Shown: piece after piece, positions 1 through 7,372 of the stretch
Numbering within the stretch: the first letter of the stretch is position 1
Layout: each line of letters starts with the position of its first letter
Assembly: GCF_003947415.1 (NCBI RefSeq)
Contig: NZ_QHKL01000003.1
Location: 1,207,537-1,271,536, forward strand
Length of the DNA: 64,000 nt
Direction: 5' to 3'
DNA from: Amycolatopsis sp. WAC 01376
Lineage (GTDB): Bacteria > Actinomycetota > Actinomycetes > Mycobacteriales > Pseudonocardiaceae
Made by a program: the position numbers and the translations under genes
The notes under the pieces: model-generated
Seen by the model: the letters and a program-made list of their open reading frames with translations, nothing else
Databases searched by the model: none
What the model was told of the DNA's origin: nothing

Positions 1-39
1 AGGCCTCCTTGAGGGACTCTGGGTCCCTCAAGGAGGCCT
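1..39. terminator. Long perfect hairpin at left window edge
   Basis: Arms 1-17 and 23-39 are perfectly complementary (17 bp, core CCTCCTTGAGGGAC) around a 5-base loop. The right arm continues into TTCAC, so the stem probably extends past the window edge with a GTGAA on the left. It belongs to the family of long intergenic hairpins seen at convergent junctions throughout the window. A terminator role is inferred from position and stem strength; there is no clear U-tract. Confidence 0.6.
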
Positions 40-87
40 TCACATACTTCAAGCGACCAAGGCTCCGGAAGGCGTCGGCCGGGGTGG

Positions 88-108
88 TCGTAAGTGGCGA
101 TCCGGGTT
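88..108. repeat. Dispersed short element, diverged copy
   Basis: This is a diverged copy of the element whose core is GAGTGGCGATTCGGGTTC (here AAGTGGCGATCCGGGTT). Other copies lie at 361-383, 27615-27638, 27887-27909, 28098-28121 and 36413-36437. It sits in the noncoding stretch downstream of the operon that ends at 395. Confidence 0.6.
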
Positions 109-182
109 GGAGCGAACCGTGTTTCAGGTGCCTGCGGCGGATCGGAGCGCCGCCTTGAGCCTCGGCACTACAGCGACAGCGC

Positions 183-229
183 GTGAAGGCCCCCTTCTCT
201 CGGCTCAGCCGAGGGAACTCGACCTTCGC
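183..229. repeat. Palindromic module, inverted relative to its second copy
   Basis: The module begins GTGAAGGCCCCCTTC, has an inner CGGCTCAGCCG stem, and ends in CTCGACCTTCGC. Its reverse complement matches 27991-28037 almost base for base, so the same module is present at both loci in opposite orientation, while the neighbouring 240-294 hairpin keeps the same orientation. It can fold into a hairpin itself. Confidence 0.7.
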
Positions 230-239
230 GCCAGCCCCA

Positions 240-294
240 GTACATGAAGGACCCCATCCTTGCGCCCAGGTACAGGAAGGGGTCCTTCATGTAC
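240..294. terminator. Long hairpin (GTACATGAAGGACCCC family)
   Basis: Arms 240-260 and 274-294 pair over 21 bp with one mismatch. The loop is TGCGCCCAGGTAC. A nearly identical hairpin with the same loop lies at 27925-27979, and a diverged relative (GTACATGATGGCCCCC) at 46218-46276. It lies 3' of the minus-strand operon ending at 395, so it could act as its terminator, but it is about 100 bases from the stop codon and has no U-tract. Confidence 0.6.
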
Positions 295-300
295 CTCGAA

Positions 301-383
301 CCTGGCATCACGCAAGAAGCGCCGCAGGCCACGCAGTAGGTACCTAAGAGGAGGCTCGCCAGAACCCGAATCGCCACTCACGA
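301..383. repeat. Composite intergenic repeat (copy A)
   Basis: The order of parts is CCTGGCAC-like start, GCAGG/CAGCC segment, TAGGTACCTAAG, then AGAACCCGAATCGCCACTCACGA. The same order recurs at 27833-27908 and 28047-28121, with a diverged copy at 11391-11459. This copy ends 12 bases from the stop codon of the ThiL-like gene. Confidence 0.65.
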
Positions 384-394
384 CCCACTGGAGG

Positions 395-1477
395 TCAGCC
401 AGCCCGCCTGCCGAGAACCTCGGTGATCAGCTTCGGCAGTTCGCCGCCGTGCCACGAACTGGGCGAGAACCGCTCCTGCGCGATTCCGTCCCAAGGCTCG
501 CCGTCGTCCAGCGAAACGCCTTTCTCGCGGGGGACGAGGGTCCCGATCTCCTGCGCCGTGACGCCTTCCCCGGCAAGGGTCTTCTTGGCGAGCGCGACAT
601 CCTGTGGCCGCACGGCGACCACGAGCGTCCAGTCGCCCCAGGCCTGCGCGAGTTCGAACCGGCCGAGTCCCGACTGCTCGCAGACGTCGGCGGGCGCGTC
701 GTCCAGCTGGACGTCCGTCGTGATGCGCGCGCCGAGACCGTTGGCGCCGCACAGGGTCCGCACGGTCGGGAAGAGGCCGTCGGAGACGTCCATCGCGGCA
801 CGTGCCAGTCCGGCCGTGGCGAGCGCCCTGCCGGCGGCCACCTGTGCCATCGGGCGGCACGCGCGTTCGCGGATGTCCGCGACGAGAGACTCGGGAAGCC
901 GGGCCTGCTTTTCGACGAGCAACGCGTACGCCCACAGATAGCCGGGTGAACCGACCAGCAGCAGGCGGTCACCGGCTTCGGCGCCCGCGCGCCCGAGCCG
1001 TCCGCCGGGGACGCACCGGCCGATCGCCGTCGCGGTGAGCTGCCGGACCGGACCGTCCCGGAGATCTCCGCCGACGACCTTGGTCCCGTGGGCCTCGGTG
1101 CAGTCGTCGACGCCGTCGAGAAGCCGCCGGAATTCGCCCGCGGTGGTCGTCTTCGGCAGGGTGTAGTTGACGACCAGGCCGATGGGGGTGGCGCCCGCCG
1201 CCGCCAGATCGGACAGGTTGATCGTCGCCAGCAGCCAGCCGGCGTGATACGGATCCGTTTCCCCGAGGATGGTGACCAGCGGAGTGGGGCAGCTGTCGGT
1301 GGTGGCGACCAGTTCGCCGCGAAGCCCTTCCGGGGCGTCGAGGACGGCGCAGTCGTCACCGAATCCGTGGACACCGCCGTAGCGCGGCCGCAGGATGTGC
1401 TCGAGGATCGCGTGTTCGCCGAGGTCCCCGAGGCGGACGTCGTCGCCGACCGGCGAGATTTCAGTTACGCCCGACAT
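395..1477 (-). CDS. ThiL/AIR-synthase-like kinase
   Basis: A 360-residue protein of the PurM/ThiL fold. Features typical of thiamine-monophosphate kinases are visible: GFGDDCAVLD near residues 38-47 (acidic metal/ATP site), a NLSDLAAAGATP motif near 88, GGDLRDG near 135, and a VSDGL motif near 230. True ThiL phosphorylates thiamine monophosphate. Here the gene is last in an operon with a dCTP deaminase-like enzyme, a cupin and an XRE protein rather than with thiamine genes, so its substrate may differ (inference). The ATG at 1477 overlaps the upstream gene by 17 bases, implying translational coupling. Family assignment is firm; substrate is not. Confidence 0.85.
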   Translation of the reverse strand: MSGVTEISPVGDDVRLGDLGEHAILEHILRPRYGGVHGFGDDCAVLDAPEGLRGELVATTDSCPTPLVTILGETDPYHAGWLLATINLSDLAAAGATPIGLVVNYTLPKTTTAGEFRRLLDGVDDCTEAHGTKVVGGDLRDGPVRQLTATAIGRCVPGGRLGRAGAEAGDRLLLVGSPGYLWAYALLVEKQARLPESLVADIRERACRPMAQVAAGRALATAGLARAAMDVSDGLFPTVRTLCGANGLGARITTDVQLDDAPADVCEQSGLGRFELAQAWGDWTLVVAVRPQDVALAKKTLAGEGVTAQEIGTLVPREKGVSLDDGEPWDGIAQERFSPSSWHGGELPKLITEVLGRRAG

Positions 1478-2057
1478 GATCCGCCAATCGGGACGGGGCC
1501 ACGTTGTGGTCGCTGGAATAGTTGTTCGGCATCGTGCCGTAGGGCTGCTCGCTGCCGGTGGAGGCGAACAGCATCAGGTTGCAGATCCGCGTTCCGGGGT
1601 GCAGGAGCACCGGATGCCGCAGGTGGTTCACGATCTCGAGAGTCAACACTGCCCCTGTCTCACTGCCGAAACCGGGGCTGACCTGACCGCACAGGACGAC
1701 GCTGATGCCGAGCCGCGCGTAGTCGCTCGTGCCGTCGACGAGACCGGCGAGTTTCTCCGAAAGCCCGATCTTCTCCAGCGTCGGCGCGAGAACGACTTCG
1801 CCGGGCTCGACGGACAGCCTGCCTTCGGCGTCGAGTTCCTTCGGGCGGAGGTCCGGATACGTGTTCCGGTCGGCGATGTCGACGGTGCCGGTCGATTCCA
1901 GCGCGAACGCCTCGTGGCCGAGCCGCAGGCTGATCGCGGCGGGGCGGACGAGACCGGGCTCGAACGGGGTGATCGTCAGTTCCCCGTTCCGGTGCGCGCG
2001 TTTGATGGCCCGGTCGGTCAGGATCCCGCGGCGCGGGGCGGGCCAGGTCAACGGCAC
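1461..2057 (-). CDS. dCTP deaminase-like protein
   Basis: About 198 residues of the dCTP deaminase/dUTPase trimeric fold. The N-terminus ILTDRAI resembles Dcd. Residues matching the known Dcd catalytic set are present: S111 and R115 in TSDYARLG, and E141 in LTLEIVNH. The C-terminal QPYG segment resembles the nucleotide-closing tail. Known family members deaminate dCTP to dUTP, and some bacterial ones act in anti-phage defence. The chosen GTG start overlaps the end of the upstream cupin gene (GTGCCGTTGA), and the gene overlaps the downstream ThiL-like gene. This is probably not the housekeeping dcd, judging by divergence and its neighbours. Confidence 0.85.
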   Translation of the reverse strand: MPLTWPAPRRGILTDRAIKRAHRNGELTITPFEPGLVRPAAISLRLGHEAFALESTGTVDIADRNTYPDLRPKELDAEGRLSVEPGEVVLAPTLEKIGLSEKLAGLVDGTSDYARLGISVVLCGQVSPGFGSETGAVLTLEIVNHLRHPVLLHPGTRICNLMLFASTGSEQPYGTMPNNYSSDHNVAPSRLADHVGRN

Positions 2058-2797
2058 GACGTCACCGCTTTCGCGACGGCGCCGACCAGGACCCGGAAAT
2101 CGGCCTCGGTCAGTTCGCCGTTGGGCTGGTCGTCGGTCTGGCCGGGCTCGCAGTACACGACGGTGGTGCCGGTGCGATGCGGGCCCTGGATCACCACCGT
2201 GGCGGTCAAGCCCGCCGCGATCGGGCGGACGGTGTGCACGATGGCGGTGTCGCACGAGTAGACGTCGCCACGCCGGACCCGCGGGGTCTTCTCCACTTCG
2301 AGCCGGGCTCCGCCGTCCGCGCGCAAGGCGGCCGGATTCGCCGGATCGGCGCCGTAGCGGTAGCGGTCGTACGCCATCCCGCCTTCGGTCGTTTCGCGGA
2401 ATTCGACCATGTGCAGACCTTCGCCCGCGACGATCGTCGAGGCGAATTCCCACCTGTGGCTGTGCGGATTGGACTCGCCGCGGGACGGTTCCGCGGATTC
2501 CGGCCAGACGTGGAGCCGGATCCGGAAATCGGCGGAGGCGTGGAGCACCATTTTGGCGAATCCGTTGGGATGCCAGTAGGAACGCTTCGCCGCGGTGCGG
2601 ACGGTTTCTTCGTCACCGAGGATTTCCTCGAGCCACGAAAGGAAGCTCTCGGGAGCGTCCTGGACCTGATGCGCGACCGTGCGCAGCCAGGCCAGGTCCG
2701 CGTCGCCGTGGCCGGGTCGCGTGCCGGTGACCTCATCGAGGAACGCGTGCGCGTCTGGCCGAACGGCGGTGAGGGTCGAGGGCGGGGTGTCGATCAT
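2048..2797 (-). CDS. Cupin-fold protein of unknown role
   Basis: A 249-residue soluble protein. A cupin metal site is visible: H112-x-H114-x2-E117 within a variant of cupin motif 1, followed by H188 in the second cupin motif (CDTAIVH). This arrangement is used for Fe/Mn/Ni binding in dioxygenases such as cysteine dioxygenase, as well as in isomerases, so no reaction can be assigned. The N-terminal 90 residues are helical and resemble nothing I recognise. Its ATG overlaps the stop of the upstream XRE gene (ATGA), and its own stop overlaps the dCTP deaminase-like start, so it is the middle of a coupled operon. Confidence 0.75.
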   Translation of the reverse strand: MIDTPPSTLTAVRPDAHAFLDEVTGTRPGHGDADLAWLRTVAHQVQDAPESFLSWLEEILGDEETVRTAAKRSYWHPNGFAKMVLHASADFRIRLHVWPESAEPSRGESNPHSHRWEFASTIVAGEGLHMVEFRETTEGGMAYDRYRYGADPANPAALRADGGARLEVEKTPRVRRGDVYSCDTAIVHTVRPIAAGLTATVVIQGPHRTGTTVVYCEPGQTDDQPNGELTEADFRVLVGAVAKAVTSCR

Positions 2798-4077
2798 GTA
2801 GTCGTTCCTGGAGGGCTGAGCGGGGGCGCCGCGGCGGCGAATGCGGCCGCGCGGAGCGCGGTGACTGCGTCCAAGGTCTGCCAGATGGGTAGGTCGCCGC
2901 TTCCCCAAGCCCAGAGCCCTTGATCGGCGTCGTAGCGCTCCCAAAGGGTTCCGAGCGCCCGGTTGAGCCGGGGGAGTGGCAGGAAGGGGGCGGTGGCGAG
3001 CGCTTGGACGACCCAGGCTGCGGTGAAGTGCCGGATGATGATCCGGGTGGTTCCTTCGCCGTCGGGGCGAGGCCTTTCGAGATCCTCGGCCACGCCATCG
3101 TCCGAATGGGACCGGTCGATGAGCCATTGTGTGGCTTCGTCGGCCGCCTCACGGACGTCGTTGCGATCTTCACGGCTGCACAGGACGTCCCGCAGAGCGA
3201 CGACCGACCGCGCGGTGTGCACCACCGACGCCTCCGGGGCGACGAGCCCGGCCTCGTTCTTCTCGGGCCACAGGCGTGCGCCGTCGAAGTCGAGCCGGGC
3301 CGCCAGGAGGGCGTCGATCAGCCGGTCGGTCAGCGGGGCGTCCGGCCGCAGCCGGACCGCCGTGTGCAGCACGGCGGACAGCAGGTACGGACGGGTCCGG
3401 CTGTACGGGTCGAGCGACCCCTCAAGCTGGTCCAGCCCTTCGTCGGCGGACATCGTGCTGGTGCGGAACAGCGCGTCCACCACCGACGCGGTGGTCTCCG
3501 GCCGCTTGCCGCCCGCGCGACCACGCCAGCCGTGTTCCGCTTGCAACCGGTAGAGATCTTCGGCGAGCGTATGTAGGTCGATGTAGGGATCGCCTACCAC
3601 CAGCATCGTGTTGATCCCGTACGCGGTGCTGAGGGCTTTCGGCCCGGTGTTCTTCTGCAGGTTGTGCCGCCAGCCCAGCGGCTTGCCATCGGCGTCACGG
3701 ATCAGGCGCTCGGCGAGCTTCGCGCCGACGGTGTGGAAGACCTGCAGCAGGGAACGCGAGGTGTCGACGACGCCGGCGTCGCCGAGGACCGGTGGGGTGT
3801 GTTCGTGGGGTGAACGGGCCGTCTCCACCAGCGTGAACAGTGTGTTCGCGGCGCGGAAGTGATCGTCGAGCTGGCGGGCGTTGTGCGCCGACGGCAGGTA
3901 TTTGCCGGTCTCCCACTGGGTCAGGTTCGCCCTGGTGACGCCGATGATCCTGGCGGTCTCCGCCTGCGTTTCCCCCGCGGCCTTGCGCAGCCGCCGCAGC
4001 TCTCGTCCGACACCCGACGCGGTAACGGTTTCCGCATCAGGGCTTACCGGCTCGCCTCCGGCCGATGTAGGCTTCAT
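2794..4077 (-). CDS. XRE regulator with alpha/alpha-toroid domain
   Basis: A 427-residue protein. Residues about 24-75 form an XRE helix-turn-helix (QAETARIIGVTRANLTQWE). The rest contains repeated short helical motifs ending in ALRD/ALRA and tryptophan-rich turns (QGLWAWGSGDLPIWQTLDAV near the C-terminus), which resemble squalene-hopene-cyclase/prenyltransferase-type toroids. It may therefore be a DNA-binding sensor whose toroid binds a ligand or partner (inference). It is first gene of the operon. The start ATG at 4077 lies inside a CCTACAT repeat array that probably serves as its own operator. Further CCTACAT-like copies occur inside the gene near 3571-3600. Confidence 0.75.
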   Translation of the reverse strand: MKPTSAGGEPVSPDAETVTASGVGRELRRLRKAAGETQAETARIIGVTRANLTQWETGKYLPSAHNARQLDDHFRAANTLFTLVETARSPHEHTPPVLGDAGVVDTSRSLLQVFHTVGAKLAERLIRDADGKPLGWRHNLQKNTGPKALSTAYGINTMLVVGDPYIDLHTLAEDLYRLQAEHGWRGRAGGKRPETTASVVDALFRTSTMSADEGLDQLEGSLDPYSRTRPYLLSAVLHTAVRLRPDAPLTDRLIDALLAARLDFDGARLWPEKNEAGLVAPEASVVHTARSVVALRDVLCSREDRNDVREAADEATQWLIDRSHSDDGVAEDLERPRPDGEGTTRIIIRHFTAAWVVQALATAPFLPLPRLNRALGTLWERYDADQGLWAWGSGDLPIWQTLDAVTALRAAAFAAAAPPLSPPGTTT

Positions 4078-4122
4078 GTAGGCACTAGACACGGACTTAC
4101 CTACCTTCGGTAGGCATGTAGG
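4064..4122. promoter_or_regulatory. CCTACAT operator array of the XRE operon
   Basis: Read on the minus strand, CCTACAT occurs at 4064-4071 (as CCTACATC), 4075-4082 and 4115-4122, and a perfect CCTACC-TTC-GGTAGG palindrome at 4100-4114. These bracket the start codon at 4077 and the presumed promoter. Clustered direct plus inverted copies next to an XRE gene suggest autoregulation (inference). The rest of 4123-4440 holds no recognisable gene. Confidence 0.5.
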
Positions 4123-4350
4123 GGCGGTGACTGAACGTGCACACAACGGCGAGAGTACAGCAAGCTGATCGGACCGTGCTGGCGCGTGGGTCAACGTCTT
4201 GTCACAAGATGCGGAAACCGTGAAAGGGCCTGTTCTGCCTGGTCTTGGGGTACGTGAACGCACCTGACGGCCAGGGCCGGTACCACCCGGGCGCGACCGG
4301 AGAGCGGATGCTGACAGCCATCTGAATGTGACGCTGCGCATCCGAACCCG

Positions 4351-4376
4351 TTCGTGTCGCCTGTGGGCCACACGAA
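4351..4376. promoter_or_regulatory. Inverted repeat TTCGTGT-N12-ACACGAA
   Basis: A perfect 7-bp inverted repeat with 12-base spacing lies 65-90 bases before the zinc-finger gene at 4441. The TGTGGGCC inside its spacer recurs as a direct repeat near 4394-4401. Position and symmetry suggest an operator for the plus-strand pair of genes; no regulator is identified. Confidence 0.4.
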
Positions 4377-4440
4377 TGCCGGAGTAGGCGTCGTGTGGGC
4401 CGACCCGAGTTCGCGCTTGGCTGCATCGGGGGTGAACCTC

Positions 4441-4773
4441 ATGTCCCACCACGAGAACCACACGGCAGCGCCCCGATCTTGGTTCGACCGACTTCTCGAA
4501 CGTTTCAACGAATGGCTCTTCGCGACCGACGAAGACGCTCGCGCGGCCGCTCGCGGCTGGCAGGTCTCCCGGGTGCCGGACAGCAGGCGCCGCGTCTACC
4601 GCGATCCCCGCTGGGACACCGTCCACGCGTGCGAACCCTGCGGGGGCACGGGGTGGTGGCCCTACGAGGACGCCGTTTGCCCGGACTGCGCCGGTGCCGG
4701 TGTCGTCCGCTCCATTCCCGCGGCGGCCGTGGCCGCCGAGCAAACCGCCGGACGGACAGGAGGAAGGTCATGA
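4441..4773 (+). CDS. Small DnaJ-type zinc-finger protein
   Basis: A 110-residue protein. Two CxxC pairs are visible, CEPCGGTG and CPDCAGAG, resembling one half of the DnaJ CXXCXGXG zinc-binding region. There is no J domain. The N-terminus is rich in charged and aromatic residues (SWFDRLLERFNEWLF, likely amphipathic helix). The ATG at 4441 is preceded by GGGGGTGA. The stop overlaps the next gene (ATGA). Small proteins like this are often found next to FtsK-like transfer genes in actinomycete integrative elements, which fits the neighbour (inference). Confidence 0.7.
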   Translation: MSHHENHTAAPRSWFDRLLERFNEWLFATDEDARAAARGWQVSRVPDSRRRVYRDPRWDTVHACEPCGGTGWWPYEDAVCPDCAGAGVVRSIPAAAVAAEQTAGRTGGRS

Positions 4774-5429
4774 GCCGTTGGCAGGAACCCCAGGCGATCG
4801 CCGAGCTGGCCAGGGAGATCACGGTGGTCAGGAGGCCGAACCCGCTCACCGCGCTCTATCACTGGCGTTACGAGATCGGCGTGCTCCTCGTCCTCCCGTA
4901 CGCGTTGTTCACCCTTTTCCAGGCGGTCGGCCCGATCTGGGGCGCGGTCGTGCTGTTCGGCGTCGCGAACTGGCTGTTCTACTGGCGCTCGGCGCGGCGA
5001 TTCCTCCGCGACCGGCTTCGCTCGGTCGTCGTGCAGCACCGGCTGCGGACCGGCTTCGCCCGTGCCCGGGTGTGCACCCTCGACGGCAAGCTGCCGGTGA
5101 TCCTGTGGACGAAACCGCGCGGTGACGAAGTCGAGGTCACGGTGTTCTGCCCGGCAGGAGTCGGCTACGAGCGCATCGAGCAGCGACGCGCTTTGCTCGC
5201 GGCGGCGTGCTTCGCCTCCGACGTCCACGTGTACCGCCATCACAAACGCGCCAACGTGGTGCACCTTTCGGTCTGCACCGCACGCTTGCGCAAGGCCGCC
5301 GAAGACACTGCAGAGGACGAGGTCAAACCCGATCTGCCGCCCGCGCGACGATATGCCGGGCAGTCGGACGGTGCCGCCATTCCCCTGCCGGGGACCTTCG
5401 CAGGAATTCCTCGCGCAGTTCGGCGATGA
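4770..5429 (+). CDS. Membrane protein resembling the N-terminal half of an FtsK-like transfer protein, possibly truncated
   Basis: A 219-residue protein with two adjacent membrane segments (about residues 35-75) and a soluble alpha/beta part. The layout of two TM segments and then a region ending in RHHKRANVVHLSVCTARL resembles the N-terminal part of actinomycete FtsK/TraB-type translocases, but the ATPase (Walker) region is absent. The start is strong: AGGAGGAAGG before an ATG that overlaps the previous stop. The last ~35 codons run antisense over the methyltransferase gene (5323-5429) and have no convincing character of their own. The gene may be a remnant cut by recombination near 5310. 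The alternative is a genuine stand-alone membrane protein. Confidence 0.6.
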   Translation: MSRWQEPQAIAELAREITVVRRPNPLTALYHWRYEIGVLLVLPYALFTLFQAVGPIWGAVVLFGVANWLFYWRSARRFLRDRLRSVVVQHRLRTGFARARVCTLDGKLPVILWTKPRGDEVEVTVFCPAGVGYERIEQRRALLAAACFASDVHVYRHHKRANVVHLSVCTARLRKAAEDTAEDEVKPDLPPARRYAGQSDGAAIPLPGTFAGIPRAVRR

Positions 5430-6105
5430 ACTCTTCACCGCGCATGCTCGCCAGCGGCCGCATCGGCCCGGAGCGGGTGTGCGCGGTGAAGAACGCGTCC
5501 GCGTCGGGATGGACCATCGGGAACGACAACGGCTCATCCAGTTCGAGTGCGGCGCCCTTCAAGGCGGGTAGGAGCCGTTCTTCCCAGGAGCGGTCGCCCG
5601 CCGGGACGCGTTCCCGGAGGACGTCCGACAGCACGGTGAACGGCCCTCCCGGTTCGGTGCTGTGCGGCCAGTAGACGACCGAAAGCACTCCGCCGGGACG
5701 AAGCGCGCCGATCCAGGATCGGAGCGCGGCGTCGGGCTCGGGCAGTTGCTGGAGTCCGAAGACCGAGACGACCGCGGCGGCGGAGGCCGATTCGAGTTCC
5801 GAGGCGTCGCCCTCGACAACGCGTACGAGTGAGTTGCCCGCGGCCCGCGTCCGCGCTCGGGCTGCCATGCCCGCGGACAGATCGATGCCGACGATCTCGC
5901 GGCCGGGCAGATGTGCGGTGAGCACGTCGAGTTCCGGGAAGGTCCCGCAGCAGGGGACGAGAACGGGGCCGCCGGGCAGCTCCGCGGGAAGGGCCCGCAC
6001 CGCGGCGGCGACCCACGGCGCGAACCGGGGGACGTAGTAGGCCTCGTATCCGTCGGCGGCTTCGTCCCAACCGCGTGCGACGCGGGCGAGGTGTTCGGCG
6101 GTCAT
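5323..6105 (-). CDS. Class I SAM-dependent methyltransferase
   Basis: A 260-residue protein with a class I methyltransferase core: motif I variant VLVPCCGTFPELDVL (~residue 50), an acidic end of strand 2 in VGIDLSAGMAARAR, and a motif IV/post-I region GDASELE...VVSVFGLQQLPEPDAAL. Substrate unknown. It is the last gene of the YCII - ECF42 sigma - methyltransferase operon; its ATG overlaps the sigma factor stop (ATGA). Its 3' end overlaps the convergent membrane-protein gene by about 107 bases. Confidence 0.85.
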   Translation of the reverse strand: MTAEHLARVARGWDEAADGYEAYYVPRFAPWVAAAVRALPAELPGGPVLVPCCGTFPELDVLTAHLPGREIVGIDLSAGMAARARTRAAGNSLVRVVEGDASELESASAAAVVSVFGLQQLPEPDAALRSWIGALRPGGVLSVVYWPHSTEPGGPFTVLSDVLRERVPAGDRSWEERLLPALKGAALELDEPLSFPMVHPDADAFFTAHTRSGPMRPLASMRGEEFIAELREEFLRRSPAGEWRHRPTARHIVARAADRV

Positions 6106-7370
6106 CGTGCTGTCTCCGTCGGGTGTTCGAGTGCGGCAAGGCTTCGCCGCAGGTGCTCGCGTTCGGGTTCTGTCGGGGCGAGCCCGATCGCTTCGCGGTA
6201 GGCCGTGGCCGCCGCGTCGTGGCGGCCCAGCCGCTGCAGCAGGCCGGCCCGGGCGATGGCGAAGGGAGGGTAGCCGCGGAGCAGCGGTTCGCCGGTCAGT
6301 TCGTCGAGCAACGCGAGTCCCGCGGCCGGGCCGTCGCGAAGGGCGACGGCCACGGCACGGTTGAGCGCGACGACAGGGGACGGTGCCAAGGTCATCAGGA
6401 CGTCGTAGAGCGCCACGATCTGCGGCCAGTCGGTGGTTTCGACGTCGGCCGCCTCGTCGTGCAGGGCCGCGATCGCGGCCTGCACCCCGTACGATCCTGG
6501 CGGGCCACCGGTCAGTGAGGCGACCACCAGGTCACCGCCCTCTTCGATCAGTTCCCGGTTCCACCGGCTCCGGTCCTGGTCCGCCAGGAGGACCGGTTCG
6601 CCGTCCGGCACGGTCCGGGCGTCCCGCCGGGCGTGGACGAGCAGCATCAGCGCGAGCAGCCCCGCCACCTCCTGATCGGCGGGCATCAGCCCGCGCAGGA
6701 TGCGGCCGAGCCGGATCGCCTCCTCGGCGAGGTCGGCCCGTTGGAGACTCGCTCCCGAACTGGCCGCGTACCCCTCGGTGAAGATCGAGTACACCGCCTG
6801 CAGCACACCCGGCAGCCGCTCCGGTAGTTCGTCCGCGCCGGGAACACGGAACGGGATGCGGGCCTCGCTGATCTTCTTCTTCGCCCGCACGATCCGTTTC
6901 GCCATCGTCGGCACCGGGACGAGGAAGGCCCGTGCCACCTCCGGCGTGGTCAGCCCGGCGAGAAAGCGCAGGGTCAGCGCGCCCCGGTCCTCGACGGGCA
7001 GGGCGGGATGGGCGCAGGTGAAGAACAGCCTCAGCCGCTCGTCCGGCAGGCTGTCGCCGGCGTCCGCCGCGGGAGCGGGACCGGCCCGCTCCGCCTCCAC
7101 CTGCAGGATCGCGAGTTTGGCGGCGTAGGCCTGATCCCGGCGCAGCCGGTCGACCGCCTTGCGTCGCGCGGTGGTCATCAGCCACGCACCCGGCCGCGGC
7201 GGGACACCGTCCACCGGCCAGCGCTCCAGCGCCGCTTCGATCGCCTCGGAAGTGACCTCTTCGGCCAGGTCCAGATCGCCGAAGCGGCGCACGAGCGCGG
7301 CCAGGAGCCTTCCCCGTTCTTCGCGGAACACCGCCTCCACCGACGCCATCCCGGGCCCCTGCCCGTCCAT
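6102..7370 (-). CDS. ECF42-type RNA polymerase sigma factor
   Basis: A 422-residue sigma factor. Sigma-2 and sigma-4 regions lie in the first ~190 residues (FGDLDLAEEVTSEAIEAALERW; later TPEVARAFLVPVPTMAKRIV as the sigma-4 HTH), followed by a long C-terminal helical/TPR-like extension. This length and architecture, plus the adjoining DGPF (YCII) protein, match the ECF42 group, in which no anti-sigma factor is known and the C-terminal extension is thought to control activity. The start could be the ATG at 7370 or the one at 7349. It is coupled to the methyltransferase downstream. Confidence 0.88.
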   Translation of the reverse strand: MDGQGPGMASVEAVFREERGRLLAALVRRFGDLDLAEEVTSEAIEAALERWPVDGVPPRPGAWLMTTARRKAVDRLRRDQAYAAKLAILQVEAERAGPAPAADAGDSLPDERLRLFFTCAHPALPVEDRGALTLRFLAGLTTPEVARAFLVPVPTMAKRIVRAKKKISEARIPFRVPGADELPERLPGVLQAVYSIFTEGYAASSGASLQRADLAEEAIRLGRILRGLMPADQEVAGLLALMLLVHARRDARTVPDGEPVLLADQDRSRWNRELIEEGGDLVVASLTGGPPGSYGVQAAIAALHDEAADVETTDWPQIVALYDVLMTLAPSPVVALNRAVAVALRDGPAAGLALLDELTGEPLLRGYPPFAIARAGLLQRLGRHDAAATAYREAIGLAPTEPEREHLRRSLAALEHPTETAR

Positions 7371-7372
7371 GA

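Noticed and set aside
240..294. tRNA or structured riboswitch
   Set aside because: A single long stem with no cloverleaf, CCA or conserved riboswitch features. A second copy occurs in another gene gap with the same loop.
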